Shown here in pieces: positions 1-9,885 of a DNA stretch of 64,000 nt. Made by a program: the position numbers and the translations under genes. The stretch's first letter is position 1, and each line of letters opens with the position of its first letter. The notes beneath the pieces were generated by a model that saw nothing but the letters and a program-made list of their open reading frames with translations, was not told the origin of the DNA and searched no databases. Origin of the DNA: Clostridium frigoris (GTDB lineage Bacteria > Bacillota > Clostridia > Clostridiales > Clostridiaceae); assembly GCF_018861865.1 (NCBI RefSeq), contig NZ_JAHLDV010000007.1, positions 1 to 64,000 of the forward strand, in the 5' to 3' direction.

Positions 1-261
1 CACCTATGAGTCATCCTTGGAAACATGCATCATTTCAAGCATACTTGGACAAGCAAACTCATAGATCAAACAAAACTGGTTAATATTTAATCAGCTTAAA
101 TACATTGATAAAATCTACTGAATGTTTCTTTTTAAAAAAGTTTAGTATTCAGTAGGTGTATTAAACTTACCCAAAATTATAATTCAAACAAAGTAAAGCA
201 CCAACAATTCGTTGGTGCTAATGTTTCACTTAATTTGGGACATTTTCAAAAATGATTGACA
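1..261 (+). mobile_element. 3' end of a probable insertion sequence
   Basis: An open frame enters from the left edge and stops at 81-83. Its last residues include the motif SHPWK and resemble the C-terminal tail of integrase-core transposases. A non-coding stretch follows, with a perfect hairpin at 197-219 (9-bp arms, AGCACCAAC). At 237-261 lies a sequence that, read from the other strand, starts TGTCA and could be a terminal inverted repeat. The frame is seen directly. The insertion-sequence assignment is inference, because the rest of the element lies outside the window. Confidence 0.4.
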
Positions 262-286
262 GGATTTGCTTTTAAATTTTCACTAC

Positions 287-925
287 TTAAACATAAGATT
301 TTATCTTATAGTTATCCGGGAGATGGCTTGTATCATTTAAAGTAATTATTTTAGGACTTAATTCATTATCAAAAACTATTTTGCATACGGATGTATTTCC
401 TAAAATTATTTTATGATACATGGTCATTTTAAGGTCAAATATGCCTAGTAGTCCAGCTTTAATAATTCCGCCATGAGCAACTATTATAATATTTTTTCCG
501 GGATGTTTACTTGCAATATTTAAAATTGCCTCTTTAGCCCTTATGCTCGCAATTTTAAGACTTATCTCTCCACCGCACATTGGTCCATTAAGTTCATCAG
601 TTTTCCATTTAACTAATTCTTTTGGGAAATTTGTTTCAACTTCTTTAATTGTAAGACCTTCCCACTCTCCAAAATCTATTTCTGTTATACCTGTTTCAAC
701 TATAGGTGTAATATCACTACCTTTGGATATTATTTCTGCTGTAGCGCGGGCTCTCTTTAATGGGCTTGTATAAATATAATCATACTCATTTTGAAATCTT
801 TTATTTAAATATTGAGCTTGCAAAATACCTTCATTTGATAGAATAATATCTTTGCAGCCTTGGAATTTTCCTAGAACATTCCAGTTGGTTTCACCATGCC
901 TTACTAATGTTATTGTTGTATTCAA
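287..925 (-). CDS. Histidine phosphatase family protein
   Basis: A 212-residue phosphatase of the phosphoglycerate-mutase-like (histidine phosphatase) superfamily. The diagnostic RHGET motif lies near residues 9-13, where the histidine is the phospho-acceptor, and a second catalytic histidine sits in the AHGG motif around residue 150. Length and motifs fit the PhoE/CobC/GpmB branch, whose members act on small phosphate esters such as alpha-ribazole phosphate or phosphoglycerates. The substrate cannot be read from the sequence, and no cobalamin genes are nearby to argue for CobC. The start is TTG, supported by an AGGAAG ribosome site about nine bases upstream. It lies downstream of glpP on the same strand but is separated by a hairpin, so it is probably transcribed independently. 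Confidence 0.85.
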   Translation of the reverse strand: MNTTITLVRHGETNWNVLGKFQGCKDIILSNEGILQAQYLNKRFQNEYDYIYTSPLKRARATAEIISKGSDITPIVETGITEIDFGEWEGLTIKEVETNFPKELVKWKTDELNGPMCGGEISLKIASIRAKEAILNIASKHPGKNIIIVAHGGIIKAGLLGIFDLKMTMYHKIILGNTSVCKIVFDNELSPKIITLNDTSHLPDNYKIKSYV

Positions 926-1008
926 TATTATTCACTTCCTATTAATAGCTATTAAATTTTTGTATACTAAGCTGTAATACCTTTAGTTCCAAACCACAGT
1001 ATATAATT

Positions 1009-1046
1009 AATAACAACCATATCAAATCATTGATACGGTTGTTATT
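1009..1046 (-). terminator. Hairpin between glpP and phosphatase gene
   Basis: Ten-base perfect arms (AATAACAACC and its complement), with partial pairing continuing inward. It lies just past the glpP stop and is the likely end of the glpP transcript. The flanking T-run is weak on the minus strand. Confidence 0.5.
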
Positions 1047-1107
1047 TTCTATATTTCAACCTATATGTTTTTAATCTGCTATCATTCATTTAAAATTTAT
1101 ATTTTAA

Positions 1108-1680
1108 CTACTCCTCTGATAAACTCCATAATTCTTGTTTAGATGTTGAAATAGCCATTGCTCCTGAACCAATTGCCTGCATTATATCCTTCTTAGTTTG
1201 AATTAACCCACCGGCTATAATTGGTACTCGCACTTCATTTTCCATACTTTTAATAATATTACTTGCAATACCCGGCAAAAGTTCTACAGCATCTGGCAGT
1301 ATTGATTGTATATTTCTTATTCCTGTCTCGAGTGACAAAGAGTCTAGTACAAATATTCTTTGTATAACACTAAGCCCTAATTTCTTCCCATTTTTTATAT
1401 TGGTCGGCCTTGTGCTTATTATTCCATATGGATCACCACATTGCTTTATAAATAGCAGCCCTGCATAATCTCCCTTTAATCCATCTATTAAATCAACATG
1501 AATAAATACTACCTTCCCCGCTTCTTTAAGTCTCTCAGATATTTTCTTAATGTTCATTATGCTTCCATATAACACAAACACAATAAGAACTTTACTAAGG
1601 ATTACTTTTTCCAAATCTTTTTCATTCCTTATTGCTGCAATAACCGGGTTCTCTATTAAGAGTTGTTCTAAATTTACCAA
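1108..1680 (-). CDS. glpP: Glycerol-3-phosphate-responsive antiterminator GlpP
   Basis: A protein of about 190 residues in the GlpP family, a small TIM-barrel-like RNA-binding antiterminator that reads through leader terminators of glp genes when glycerol-3-phosphate is present. Family landmarks seen are the N-terminal NPVIAAIR segment, the central HVDLIDGLKGD segment and the C-terminal PIIAGGLI and STS segments. An upstream in-frame TTG exists at 1695, but it overlaps the GGAGG ribosome site. The TTG at 1678-1680, eight bases past that site, is the better start. The gene is divergent from the glpA-like gene, whose leader contains a strong terminator (1906-1963) that would be a natural target. 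Regulation through that leader is inference from family knowledge and context. Confidence 0.88.
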   Translation of the reverse strand: MVNLEQLLIENPVIAAIRNEKDLEKVILSKVLIVFVLYGSIMNIKKISERLKEAGKVVFIHVDLIDGLKGDYAGLLFIKQCGDPYGIISTRPTNIKNGKKLGLSVIQRIFVLDSLSLETGIRNIQSILPDAVELLPGIASNIIKSMENEVRVPIIAGGLIQTKKDIMQAIGSGAMAISTSKQELWSLSEE

Positions 1681-1852
1681 TGATGTTTCCTCCAAAATTT
1701 TATTTTAGTCTGTAGTATATATTATCATAAAAGTAATTTGATTTAATCAGACTTATACTATTATGCTCAGTTTATCACAGTATTATTTTTCATTCAAGAA
1801 TTTATATTATTATGTTATCGTTTAGAAATTACGTTTTTTTACTATTTCCCCC

Positions 1853-1881
1853 TTGTAATCGTCTAAACATTATGATAATAT
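1853..1881 (+). promoter_or_regulatory. Candidate glp operon promoter
   Basis: A TTGTAA hexamer at 1853-1858 and TAATAT at 1876-1881 are separated by 17 bases. They sit just upstream of the leader hairpin, as expected for a sigma-A-type promoter. The -10 box is a fair match and the -35 box is moderate. Confidence 0.45.
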
Positions 1882-1905
1882 GTAATTAAATAAGTAAAGG
1901 CGGAG

Positions 1906-1963
1906 AAAAGAGAGCCTTGATCTATGGACATGTTATGTCTATTTATCAAGGTTCTCTTTTTAT
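1906..1963 (+). terminator. Leader terminator, likely GlpP-controlled
   Basis: A 16-bp stem with one G-T pair (arms 1906-1921 and 1945-1960) is followed by a T-rich tract, all before the ribosome site of the glpA-like gene. A terminator inside the 5' leader of a glp operon, next to glpP, is the classical arrangement for GlpP antitermination. Hairpin and position are seen; control by GlpP is inferred. Confidence 0.75.
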
Positions 1964-1984
1964 TTGCATTTAGGAGGTTAAATA

Positions 1985-3424
1985 ATGTTTGATGTAACTA
2001 TTATTGGTGCAGGTGTTATTGGTTGCTCAATATCAAGAGAGTTATCTAAATATAATGTGAAAACTTGTGTGATTGAAAAATCTAGTGATGTTGCTTCTGG
2101 TACAACAAAAGCAAATAGTGCAATTGTACATGGTGGTTTTGATGCTAAGCCAAGCACTTTGAAAGGAAAATTAAACGCAAAAGGTAATGCAATGTTTACG
2201 GACCTTGCAAAGGAATTGGATTTCCCATTTAAGAGAAATGGTTCTTTAGTTCTTTGTTTCGATAAGAAGAATATGCCAGATCTTGACCATTTACTAGAAC
2301 AAGGTAAACTAAATGGAGTTCCTGATTTAGTTATTATTGATGGTGATCAAGTTAGAGAAATGGAACCAAATATAACAAAACATTGCGTTGGCGCACTTTA
2401 TGCTCCAACAGGAGGAATAGTTTGTCCATATGAAATGACTATTGCTCTTGCTGAAAATTCATATAATAACGGTGTAGAATTTAAGTTTGAAACTGAAGTT
2501 AAGAATATTGAAAAAAGTTCAAATGGATATATTATAAAAACTAATAAAGGTGATATTGAAACAAAATTTGTAATAAATGCAGCCGGTTTATATTCAGGTG
2601 AAATGAATAATATGGTTAGCAAGAATAAGATCAACATAATACCAAGACGAGGAGAATACGTTTTATTTGATAGAGTTGCAGGGGCACTAATAAAAAATAC
2701 TATTTTCCAACTTCCAACTAAACTTGGAAAAGGAGTTCTAGTTACACCAACTGTTGATGGTAATCTGTTAATTGGACCTAATGCTGTTGATTTAGAAGAC
2801 AAAGCAGATTTAGATACAACTCGTGATGGTATTGATGATATCGTTAAAAAGGCTCAATTAAGTATTGAAATGCCATTCCCTATGAATATGGTTATAACTT
2901 CTTTCGCAGGAAATAGAGCACATACTGAATCAGATGATTTTATAATTGAAGAAGCAGCTGACGCTAAAGACTTTATTAATGTAGCATCAATTGCATCTCC
3001 AGGATTAAGCAGTGCTCCAAGTATTGCTGTAATGGTTGTGGATATGATAACAAATAAACTAAATCCCGGAAAAAATTTAAAATTTAATCCAATAAGAAAA
3101 GGCATAAGAAAATTCAGAGAAATGTCCACTGAAGAGCGAAAAGCAATCATTAAAGAAATACCTGAATATGGAACAGTTATTTGTAGATGCGAAACTGTAA
3201 CAGAAGGTGAAATTTTAGATGCTATAAGAAGACCTCTTGGAGCAAAAACACTTGATGGTGTTAAGCTTCGTACAAGAGCTGGAATGGGTAGATGCCAATC
3301 TGGTTTCTGTTCAACAAAAGTTGTAGACATTCTAGCAAAAGAACTTAATATACCCCGCTCGGAAGTAACAAAATTCGGTGGAAATTCTACTTTGATCACT
3401 GGAACAAATAAACAATCTTTATAA
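1985..3424 (+). CDS. glpA: GlpA-like FAD glycerol-3-phosphate dehydrogenase with [2Fe-2S] tail
   Basis: A 479-residue FAD-dependent oxidoreductase of the GlpA/LhgO group. An N-terminal dinucleotide-binding loop (GAGVIG, residues 8-13) begins the DAO-type domain. The C-terminal 90 residues form a BFD-like [2Fe-2S] domain with cysteines at about 400, 402, 437 and 442. In clostridial glp loci this protein works with the next two gene products to oxidise glycerol-3-phosphate to dihydroxyacetone phosphate anaerobically. An AGGAGG ribosome site seven bases upstream fixes the start. It is the first gene after the terminator-bearing leader, so it is probably the main target of GlpP. L-2-hydroxyglutarate oxidase is the main alternative by sequence, but the glp neighbours favour the glycerol role. 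Confidence 0.85.
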   Translation: MFDVTIIGAGVIGCSISRELSKYNVKTCVIEKSSDVASGTTKANSAIVHGGFDAKPSTLKGKLNAKGNAMFTDLAKELDFPFKRNGSLVLCFDKKNMPDLDHLLEQGKLNGVPDLVIIDGDQVREMEPNITKHCVGALYAPTGGIVCPYEMTIALAENSYNNGVEFKFETEVKNIEKSSNGYIIKTNKGDIETKFVINAAGLYSGEMNNMVSKNKINIIPRRGEYVLFDRVAGALIKNTIFQLPTKLGKGVLVTPTVDGNLLIGPNAVDLEDKADLDTTRDGIDDIVKKAQLSIEMPFPMNMVITSFAGNRAHTESDDFIIEEAADAKDFINVASIASPGLSSAPSIAVMVVDMITNKLNPGKNLKFNPIRKGIRKFREMSTEERKAIIKEIPEYGTVICRCETVTEGEILDAIRRPLGAKTLDGVKLRTRAGMGRCQSGFCSTKVVDILAKELNIPRSEVTKFGGNSTLITGTNKQSL

Positions 3425-3460
3425 AATATAAATTTTAAGTATAGAGAGGAAGGAATAAAT

Positions 3461-4720
3461 ATGCAAGAATATGATTTAATCATTATTGGTGGAGGTCCAG
3501 CAGGACTTGCAGCTGCAGTTTCTGCAAAGGACCAAGGAATAGACAGTATTTTAATTTTAGAAAGAGATAATCAATTAGGCGGCATTTTAAACCAATGTAT
3601 TCATAATGGCTTTGGACTTCATACCTTTAAAGAAGAACTTACTGGACCAGAGTATTCACAACGATTTATAGACAAAGCTACTGATCTTAAAATTGAGTAT
3701 AAACTAAATACCATGGTATTAGATGTAAATTCGGATAAACAAGTTACAGCTGTAAATACAGAAGATGGTATTTTAGAACTTAAGGCAAAAGCTATTATAC
3801 TTGCCATGGGATGTCGTGAAAGACCAAGAGGAGCTTTAAACATTCCCGGTTCAAGGTGCGCAGGTATTTATACTGCTGGAACAGCGCAAAAATATGTTAA
3901 TGCTGAAGGATTAATGCCAGGAAAAGAAGTAGTAATTCTTGGTTCTGGAGATATTGGTCTTATAATGGCAAGACGAATGACTCTTGAGGGCTCAAAAGTA
4001 AAAGCTTGTGTAGAGTTAATGCCCCATTCAAGCGGACTTAAAAGAAATATTGTGCAGTGTTTAGATGATTTTAACATTCCATTAAAACTAAGCACAACTA
4101 TAATAAATATACATGGTCACGATAGACTTTCCGGCGTTACTATTGCAAAGGTTGATGCTAACAGAAAACCAATAACTGGAACTGAGGAATACATCGCTTG
4201 TGATACCTTACTATTATCTGTTGGACTTCTTCCTGAGAATGAGCTTTCTAGAAAAGCAAATATTGTACTTAATAGGGTTACAGGTGGACCAATAGTCGAT
4301 GAAAGTATGCAGACAAGTCTACCTGGAATATTTACTTGTGGTAATGTGCTTCATGTTCATGATTTGGTAGATAATGTAACTACCGAAAGTTATACTGCTG
4401 GTAAAAATGCCGCAGACTGTATAAAAGGAATTCATCAGGAGGGACAGAGTGTTGAAGTTTTCGCTACTGATGGAGTTAGGTATACAGTACCAAGTAATAT
4501 TAATCCTAAAAACATAGGTAATGGAATAGATGTTAGATTTAGAGTAGGCGAAGTCCATAAAGCTGCTTATATCTCTGTTTACTTTGATGATGTTCGCGAG
4601 ATGCACTTAAAGAAAAAGATACTTACACCAGGTGAAATGGAGAGTGTTAAATTAACTAAGGCAGTTTTTGAAAAATACAGCGACTGCAAAAAAATTACTA
4701 TTAAAGTTGAAAAGGAGTAA
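3461..4720 (+). CDS. GlpB-like FAD/NAD-dependent oxidoreductase
   Basis: A 419-residue pyridine-nucleotide-disulfide-type flavoprotein. An FAD-binding GGGPAG loop lies at residues 10-15 and a second Rossmann motif (GSGDIG) near residue 165. A QCIHNG segment around residue 45 is typical of the HcnB/GlpB-like group. It follows the glpA-like gene after 36 bases with its own GAGAGGAAGG ribosome site and precedes the DUF1667 gene by six bases. The three products probably form one complex that passes electrons from glycerol-3-phosphate to NAD or another carrier. The precise electron acceptor is not evident from sequence. Confidence 0.82.
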   Translation: MQEYDLIIIGGGPAGLAAAVSAKDQGIDSILILERDNQLGGILNQCIHNGFGLHTFKEELTGPEYSQRFIDKATDLKIEYKLNTMVLDVNSDKQVTAVNTEDGILELKAKAIILAMGCRERPRGALNIPGSRCAGIYTAGTAQKYVNAEGLMPGKEVVILGSGDIGLIMARRMTLEGSKVKACVELMPHSSGLKRNIVQCLDDFNIPLKLSTTIINIHGHDRLSGVTIAKVDANRKPITGTEEYIACDTLLLSVGLLPENELSRKANIVLNRVTGGPIVDESMQTSLPGIFTCGNVLHVHDLVDNVTTESYTAGKNAADCIKGIHQEGQSVEVFATDGVRYTVPSNINPKNIGNGIDVRFRVGEVHKAAYISVYFDDVREMHLKKKILTPGEMESVKLTKAVFEKYSDCKKITIKVEKE

Positions 4721-4726
4721 TATATT

Positions 4727-5092
4727 ATGAGTACAAGAGAATTGACGTGCATAGGCTGTCCAGTAGGTTGTGCTCTTACAGTAGAACTTAAGGACAAAGA
4801 AGTTATAAGTGTATCAGGAAACAATTGTAAGATTGGTGAGACTTACGGTAAGAAAGAATGTACTAATCCTACCCGAATCGTCACTTCATCTGTTTTTGTT
4901 TCTGGAGGAAACGCTAAAGTAGTTCCTGTAAAAACGCAGAGTGATATACCCAAGAATTTAATGTTTGATTGTGTAAAAGCATTAAAAGGCGTTATAGTAA
5001 AAGCACCTATTCACATAGGTGATGTAATTGTCGAAAATGTACTTAATACAGGAGTAAATATTATAGCCACAAAGAATATTTACGTGGTATAA
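4727..5092 (+). CDS. DUF1667 cysteine-rich protein of the glp set
   Basis: A 121-residue protein of the DUF1667 family. Five cysteines lie in the first 45 residues (8, 11, 15, 34, 45), beginning with CIGCPVGC, a pattern that suggests an iron-sulfur or zinc site. In clostridia this family regularly follows the GlpA-like and GlpB-like genes. It is presumed to be the third subunit, perhaps standing in for the iron-sulfur protein GlpC of enterobacteria. It starts six bases after the preceding stop with an AAAAGGAG ribosome site. It is followed by a strong terminator, so the first glp transcript mostly ends here. The biochemical role is inference. Confidence 0.8.
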   Translation: MSTRELTCIGCPVGCALTVELKDKEVISVSGNNCKIGETYGKKECTNPTRIVTSSVFVSGGNAKVVPVKTQSDIPKNLMFDCVKALKGVIVKAPIHIGDVIVENVLNTGVNIIATKNIYVV

Positions 5093-5126
5093 TAGTATCA
5101 GCTTACTAATATTTTATTAAAAAATT

Positions 5127-5161
5127 CACGATATTATTAAATATAATATCGTGGTTTTTAT
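5127..5161 (+). terminator. Terminator after the DUF1667 gene
   Basis: Perfect 11-bp arms (5127-5137 and 5143-5153, CACGATATTAT and its complement) enclose a five-base loop and are followed by a run of T. It separates the dehydrogenase genes from glpK. Confidence 0.85.
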
Positions 5162-5169
5162 AAATATCA

Positions 5170-5183
5170 AGTAAACGGTTACT
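5170..5183 (+). promoter_or_regulatory. Candidate catabolite-responsive (cre-like) operator
   Basis: AGTAAACGGTTACT is a near-palindrome that fits the LacI/CcpA cre core (GTAAACGNTTAC), with mismatches only at the outer bases. It lies between the terminator and the glpK ribosome site, where CcpA could act as a roadblock. Function is inferred. Confidence 0.4.
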
Positions 5184-5185
5184 AA

Positions 5186-6703
<1,518 letters not shown>

Positions 6704-6717
6704 AAAGACACATTTAA

Positions 6718-6750
6718 CAGAAGTAGAATTCATAATAGATTCTACTTCTG
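6718..6750 (+). other. Hairpin between glpK and glpF
   Basis: Perfect 12-bp arms (6718-6729, 6739-6750; CAGAAGTAGAAT and its complement) with a nine-base loop and no T-run. It is more likely an mRNA-stabilising or attenuating structure than a full terminator. Confidence 0.6.
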
Positions 6751-6781
6751 AAATAAATAATATATAGAGGGGGAAAATATT

Positions 6782-7489
6782 ATGTTACCATATTATGCAG
6801 AGTTTTTCGGAACAGCACTACTCATTCTTCTTGGTGATGGAGTAGTTGCAAATGTAGTTTTAAATGATACAAATGGACATGATGGTGGCTGGATAGTTAT
6901 AACTTTTGGTTGGGCATTTGCAGTTGGTATTCCAGCTTACATTTTTGGAACAGCAAGCGGTGCTTCATTTAATCCTGCACTTACTATATCACTAGCTGCT
7001 ATTGGTAGTTTATCATGGTCAGTTGTACCTGGTTATATCGTAGCTGAGATGCTTGGAGGAATAGTTGGTGGAGTTTTAGTATGGCTTATGTATTACCCTC
7101 ATTGGGCAGCTACAGATAACAAAGTTGGAAAACTTGCTATATTCTGCACTGCACCTAGAATTAAAAATACACCAGCAAACTTTTTATCAGAATTTATAGG
7201 AACATTTGTATTAGTATTTGCATTACTAGGTGTTGCTCAAACCAAATCAGCTCCTGGATTTGGTCCACTTATTGCCGCATTTGTAATTTTAGTAATTGGT
7301 TTAAGTTTAGGTGGTCCAACTGGATATGCTATTAATCCTGCAAGAGATTTAGGACCAAGAATTGCTCATGCAATATTGCCAATAGCTGGTAAAGGCGATT
7401 CTAATTGGGGATATGCATGGATACCAGTAGTTGCTCCAATCTGTGGTGGCCTTGTAGGTGCACTCGCAGCTGTTACTATGTTTGGTTAA
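6782..7489 (+). CDS. glpF: Glycerol uptake facilitator
   Basis: A 235-residue membrane channel of the MIP/aquaporin family. The two pore motifs are present: NPA at residues 64-66 and NPARD at about 185-189. The aspartate after the second NPAR is typical of glycerol facilitators rather than water channels. Six hydrophobic membrane spans are evident. It admits glycerol by facilitated diffusion for GlpK, encoded 78 bases upstream. An AGAGGGGG ribosome site supports the start. The gene is followed by a long palindrome that separates it from the convergent phosphonate genes. Confidence 0.95.
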   Translation: MLPYYAEFFGTALLILLGDGVVANVVLNDTNGHDGGWIVITFGWAFAVGIPAYIFGTASGASFNPALTISLAAIGSLSWSVVPGYIVAEMLGGIVGGVLVWLMYYPHWAATDNKVGKLAIFCTAPRIKNTPANFLSEFIGTFVLVFALLGVAQTKSAPGFGPLIAAFVILVIGLSLGGPTGYAINPARDLGPRIAHAILPIAGKGDSNWGYAWIPVVAPICGGLVGALAAVTMFG

Positions 7490-7545
7490 CCTCATTTTAG
7501 TATTTAAACCTGTAATAATATCTTATTTTTAATAAATTATAAATA

Positions 7546-7656
7546 AAATAAAAACATCCAATTTCAATGTAATAATATGTACCCTATAGAGTGACTTTTT
7601 AAAATGTCTACTCTATAGGGTACATATTACTTTAGTAAAATTGGATGTTTTTATTT
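7546..7656. terminator. Nested palindrome, bidirectional terminator, possible MITE
   Basis: Two nested inverted repeats lie between convergent genes. The outer arms are 19 bp (7546-7564 and 7638-7656) with T-rich flanks in both directions, ideal for bidirectional termination. The inner arms are a perfect 20 bp (7573-7592 and 7610-7629). The inner unit looks like an independent palindromic element sitting in the loop of the outer terminator. Confidence 0.75.
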
Positions 7657-7703
7657 AGTTTTTAATATAGTTCAATCATGTTTTCGAATTATTGCATGAA
7701 ATA

Positions 7704-9098
7704 TTAGTTAAGATTTGTATATGTTGTTAAGCTACACTTAATAGCCCGATCAAATATACTAAAAGCTTTATCAATTTCGCTTTTCGTGACAATAAGTGGT
7801 GGATGCCAAGTTATACAATTTCCTGATGATACTTTAAATGACAACCCAAGCTCTAGTGATTTATATAAAATCTTTTCTGCTAGTTCTTCATATTTCACCT
7901 TTGAATTTCTACTTTTTACAAATTCAAAGGTAATTAATAATCCTAAGATTCGTATATCACCAATACAATCATAAACGTTATAAAGTTCCTTAGCCTTTTC
8001 TTTTACGTACTCCGATATTTTTCTGCAATTATCTATTAGTTTATTTTCATCAATAAAATCTATAGTTGCACAGATAGCCGCGCATCCTACAGCTGGTTTT
8101 TCATGGGTATAATGTCCTAGAGAAATATCTCCCGCTTTATCATATTTAGTTTTTGTTAGCACGGCCGCTTGAGGTATTATTCCACCACCAAGTCCCTTAC
8201 CAAGTACAATTATATCTGGCTCTACATCAAAAATTTGATGCACATAAAATTCACCACTTCTACCTATCGCTGTAGGTATCTCATCAAAGATTAATAATAT
8301 TTCATTTTCATCACATATTTCTCTAAGTTTTTTAAAATAGCTTTTAGGAGGTATATGTGTGTCTGTAGCTCTTACAGGTTCTAATAATATAGCTCCTATA
8401 TCTCCCTCATTCTTTATTATATATTCAATATAATTTAAGCAAAACTTAGATACATCATCTCTACTTTCACTCCCAATTAAATTCCTATACCCATTGTAGG
8501 GGATTGCCTTTATGCATCCTGTCATTAGAGGTCCCATATCCTTTTTAAAAGCATATTCTCCCCCCACAGAAATGGCATCAAGTCCTGCCCCGTGAAATGA
8601 TTCCCACATAGATATAACCTTATGTCTTCCTGTGGCTTTTCTTGCAATTTTAAGTGCAATTCCTACAGCTGCAGTACCCGATGGAGTGAATAATACTTTA
8701 TAATCCTTTGATGTTGTCTTATTTACTAACGCATTCGCAGCTCTTATAGCAACGTCTGCAGTGTATCTTCTAGGAATAAATGGTAGCTCCTTCATTTGAT
8801 TTATAACGGCATCTATTACATAGGAATTTTTATAACCTACTTGATGTAAACTATTACCATGAAAATCTAAGTATTTCTTCCCTGCCATATCGTAAACGTA
8901 ACACCCTTTTGCGTTAACAATTACGTCCATACAAGGAGTAGACATTGATTGTCTCATAAATATAGCTTCATCAGCTTCTAAAAAATCTTTACTCTTATCA
9001 TCAAGTGAATTTATCAAATTTTCTCGACTTTTGCTAAAATTAACATCACCTTCAGAATTTAATCCTGTGTTATCTTGCATTCGGTCTTTTACCTTCAT
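7704..9098 (-). CDS. pbfA: Probable (R)-1-hydroxy-2-aminoethylphosphonate ammonia-lyase (PbfA-like)
   Basis: A class-III aminotransferase-fold PLP enzyme of 464 residues. The PLP lysine lies in the GKGLGGG motif, and a DEI segment supplies the ring-nitrogen aspartate. It overlaps phnX, itself overlapping phnW, in one transcript. A PLP enzyme of this fold, length and linkage matches PbfA, which removes ammonia from hydroxylated 2-aminoethylphosphonate to give phosphonoacetaldehyde, the PhnX substrate, so that both AEP forms feed one hydrolase. A second class-III transaminase for AEP is the alternative, but PhnW already fills that role. ATG at 9098 has little ribosome-site support. ATG at 9080, eleven bases after an AAGG, is an equally good start. 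Substrate is inferred from context. Confidence 0.72.
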   Translation of the reverse strand: MKVKDRMQDNTGLNSEGDVNFSKSRENLINSLDDKSKDFLEADEAIFMRQSMSTPCMDVIVNAKGCYVYDMAGKKYLDFHGNSLHQVGYKNSYVIDAVINQMKELPFIPRRYTADVAIRAANALVNKTTSKDYKVLFTPSGTAAVGIALKIARKATGRHKVISMWESFHGAGLDAISVGGEYAFKKDMGPLMTGCIKAIPYNGYRNLIGSESRDDVSKFCLNYIEYIIKNEGDIGAILLEPVRATDTHIPPKSYFKKLREICDENEILLIFDEIPTAIGRSGEFYVHQIFDVEPDIIVLGKGLGGGIIPQAAVLTKTKYDKAGDISLGHYTHEKPAVGCAAICATIDFIDENKLIDNCRKISEYVKEKAKELYNVYDCIGDIRILGLLITFEFVKSRNSKVKYEELAEKILYKSLELGLSFKVSSGNCITWHPPLIVTKSEIDKAFSIFDRAIKCSLTTYTNLN

Positions 9099-9885
9099 TC
9101 ATCAATTTATTAATCTTTTCAATAAGCCCCGGAAGCTCCATCATAGTTTTTATAGTAAAATCTGCACCAGCTTTAAAAAAACTATCCTCGGTATTTTTAA
9201 TAACTTCATTTCTATCATTATCATGAAGATTAATAAACTGCTCATAACTCAGTCCCATCTGCGAGCTTCCAACTACTACGCCTACAGACCAAACTCCGGC
9301 ATTTATCCCTTCTTTAATGTCAGATATTGTATCACCTACTTTTACAACCTTCCATGAAGTCGTAAGCCCTAATTTTTCAATGTTTTTAAATATCATATAT
9401 GGATACGGTCTACCAATAGAGTTTGTAGTCTCGGGTGTTACAAAGCAATCTGGCTCATACCCCTTTTTCTTAGCGCAAGCTACTACTATTTCCATCATTT
9501 CATCTGTGTATCCCGTAGTTGAACCAATTTTCATTCCACTGTTTCTTATTATTCTAACTGTATTTATAACCCCTGGAATTGGGTCTGTATATTCCGCGAG
9601 CGATGCAATAAGTAAAGGCTTAAAATCACTATACAAATCATCAATATCCTTCTCATTAAAATCTCTACCATATTTTTCTTTCCAAATTTCCCTTATTCTA
9701 AGCATTTGGAGCATAGCCTTAATATGATCCCTTTTAAGCATTCCCATGGGGGCCCTCGCCTCCTCCATCGTTACTTCTACTCCCATTTTTTTAAATATTT
9801 TTAAAAATATATTTACAGGTGCGAAGCATCCAAAATCTACGGTTGTTCCTGCCCAATCAAATATAACTCCTTCAACTTTATTCAT
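9070..9885 (-). CDS. phnX: Phosphonoacetaldehyde hydrolase
   Basis: A 271-residue HAD-superfamily enzyme that cleaves the carbon-phosphorus bond of phosphonoacetaldehyde to acetaldehyde and phosphate. The nucleophilic aspartate is residue 10 in FDWAGTT. The usual second HAD aspartate is alanine, as is characteristic of PhnX. The Schiff-base lysine is at about residue 51 in MGMLKRDH, at the same spacing as in the Bacillus enzyme. A ribosome site (GGGGAG) seven bases upstream selects the ATG at 9885 over one at 9912. The start overlaps the phnW stop by eight bases and the gene end overlaps the PbfA-like gene, suggesting translational coupling. Confidence 0.95.
   Translation of the reverse strand: MNKVEGVIFDWAGTTVDFGCFAPVNIFLKIFKKMGVEVTMEEARAPMGMLKRDHIKAMLQMLRIREIWKEKYGRDFNEKDIDDLYSDFKPLLIASLAEYTDPIPGVINTVRIIRNSGMKIGSTTGYTDEMMEIVVACAKKKGYEPDCFVTPETTNSIGRPYPYMIFKNIEKLGLTTSWKVVKVGDTISDIKEGINAGVWSVGVVVGSSQMGLSYEQFINLHDNDRNEVIKNTEDSFFKAGADFTIKTMMELPGLIEKINKLMNEGKRPNAR

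Noticed and set aside
2398-3483. Long open frames antisense to the glpA-like gene
   Set aside because: They lack ribosome sites, show no recognisable domain and mirror the codon pattern of the strong sense gene.
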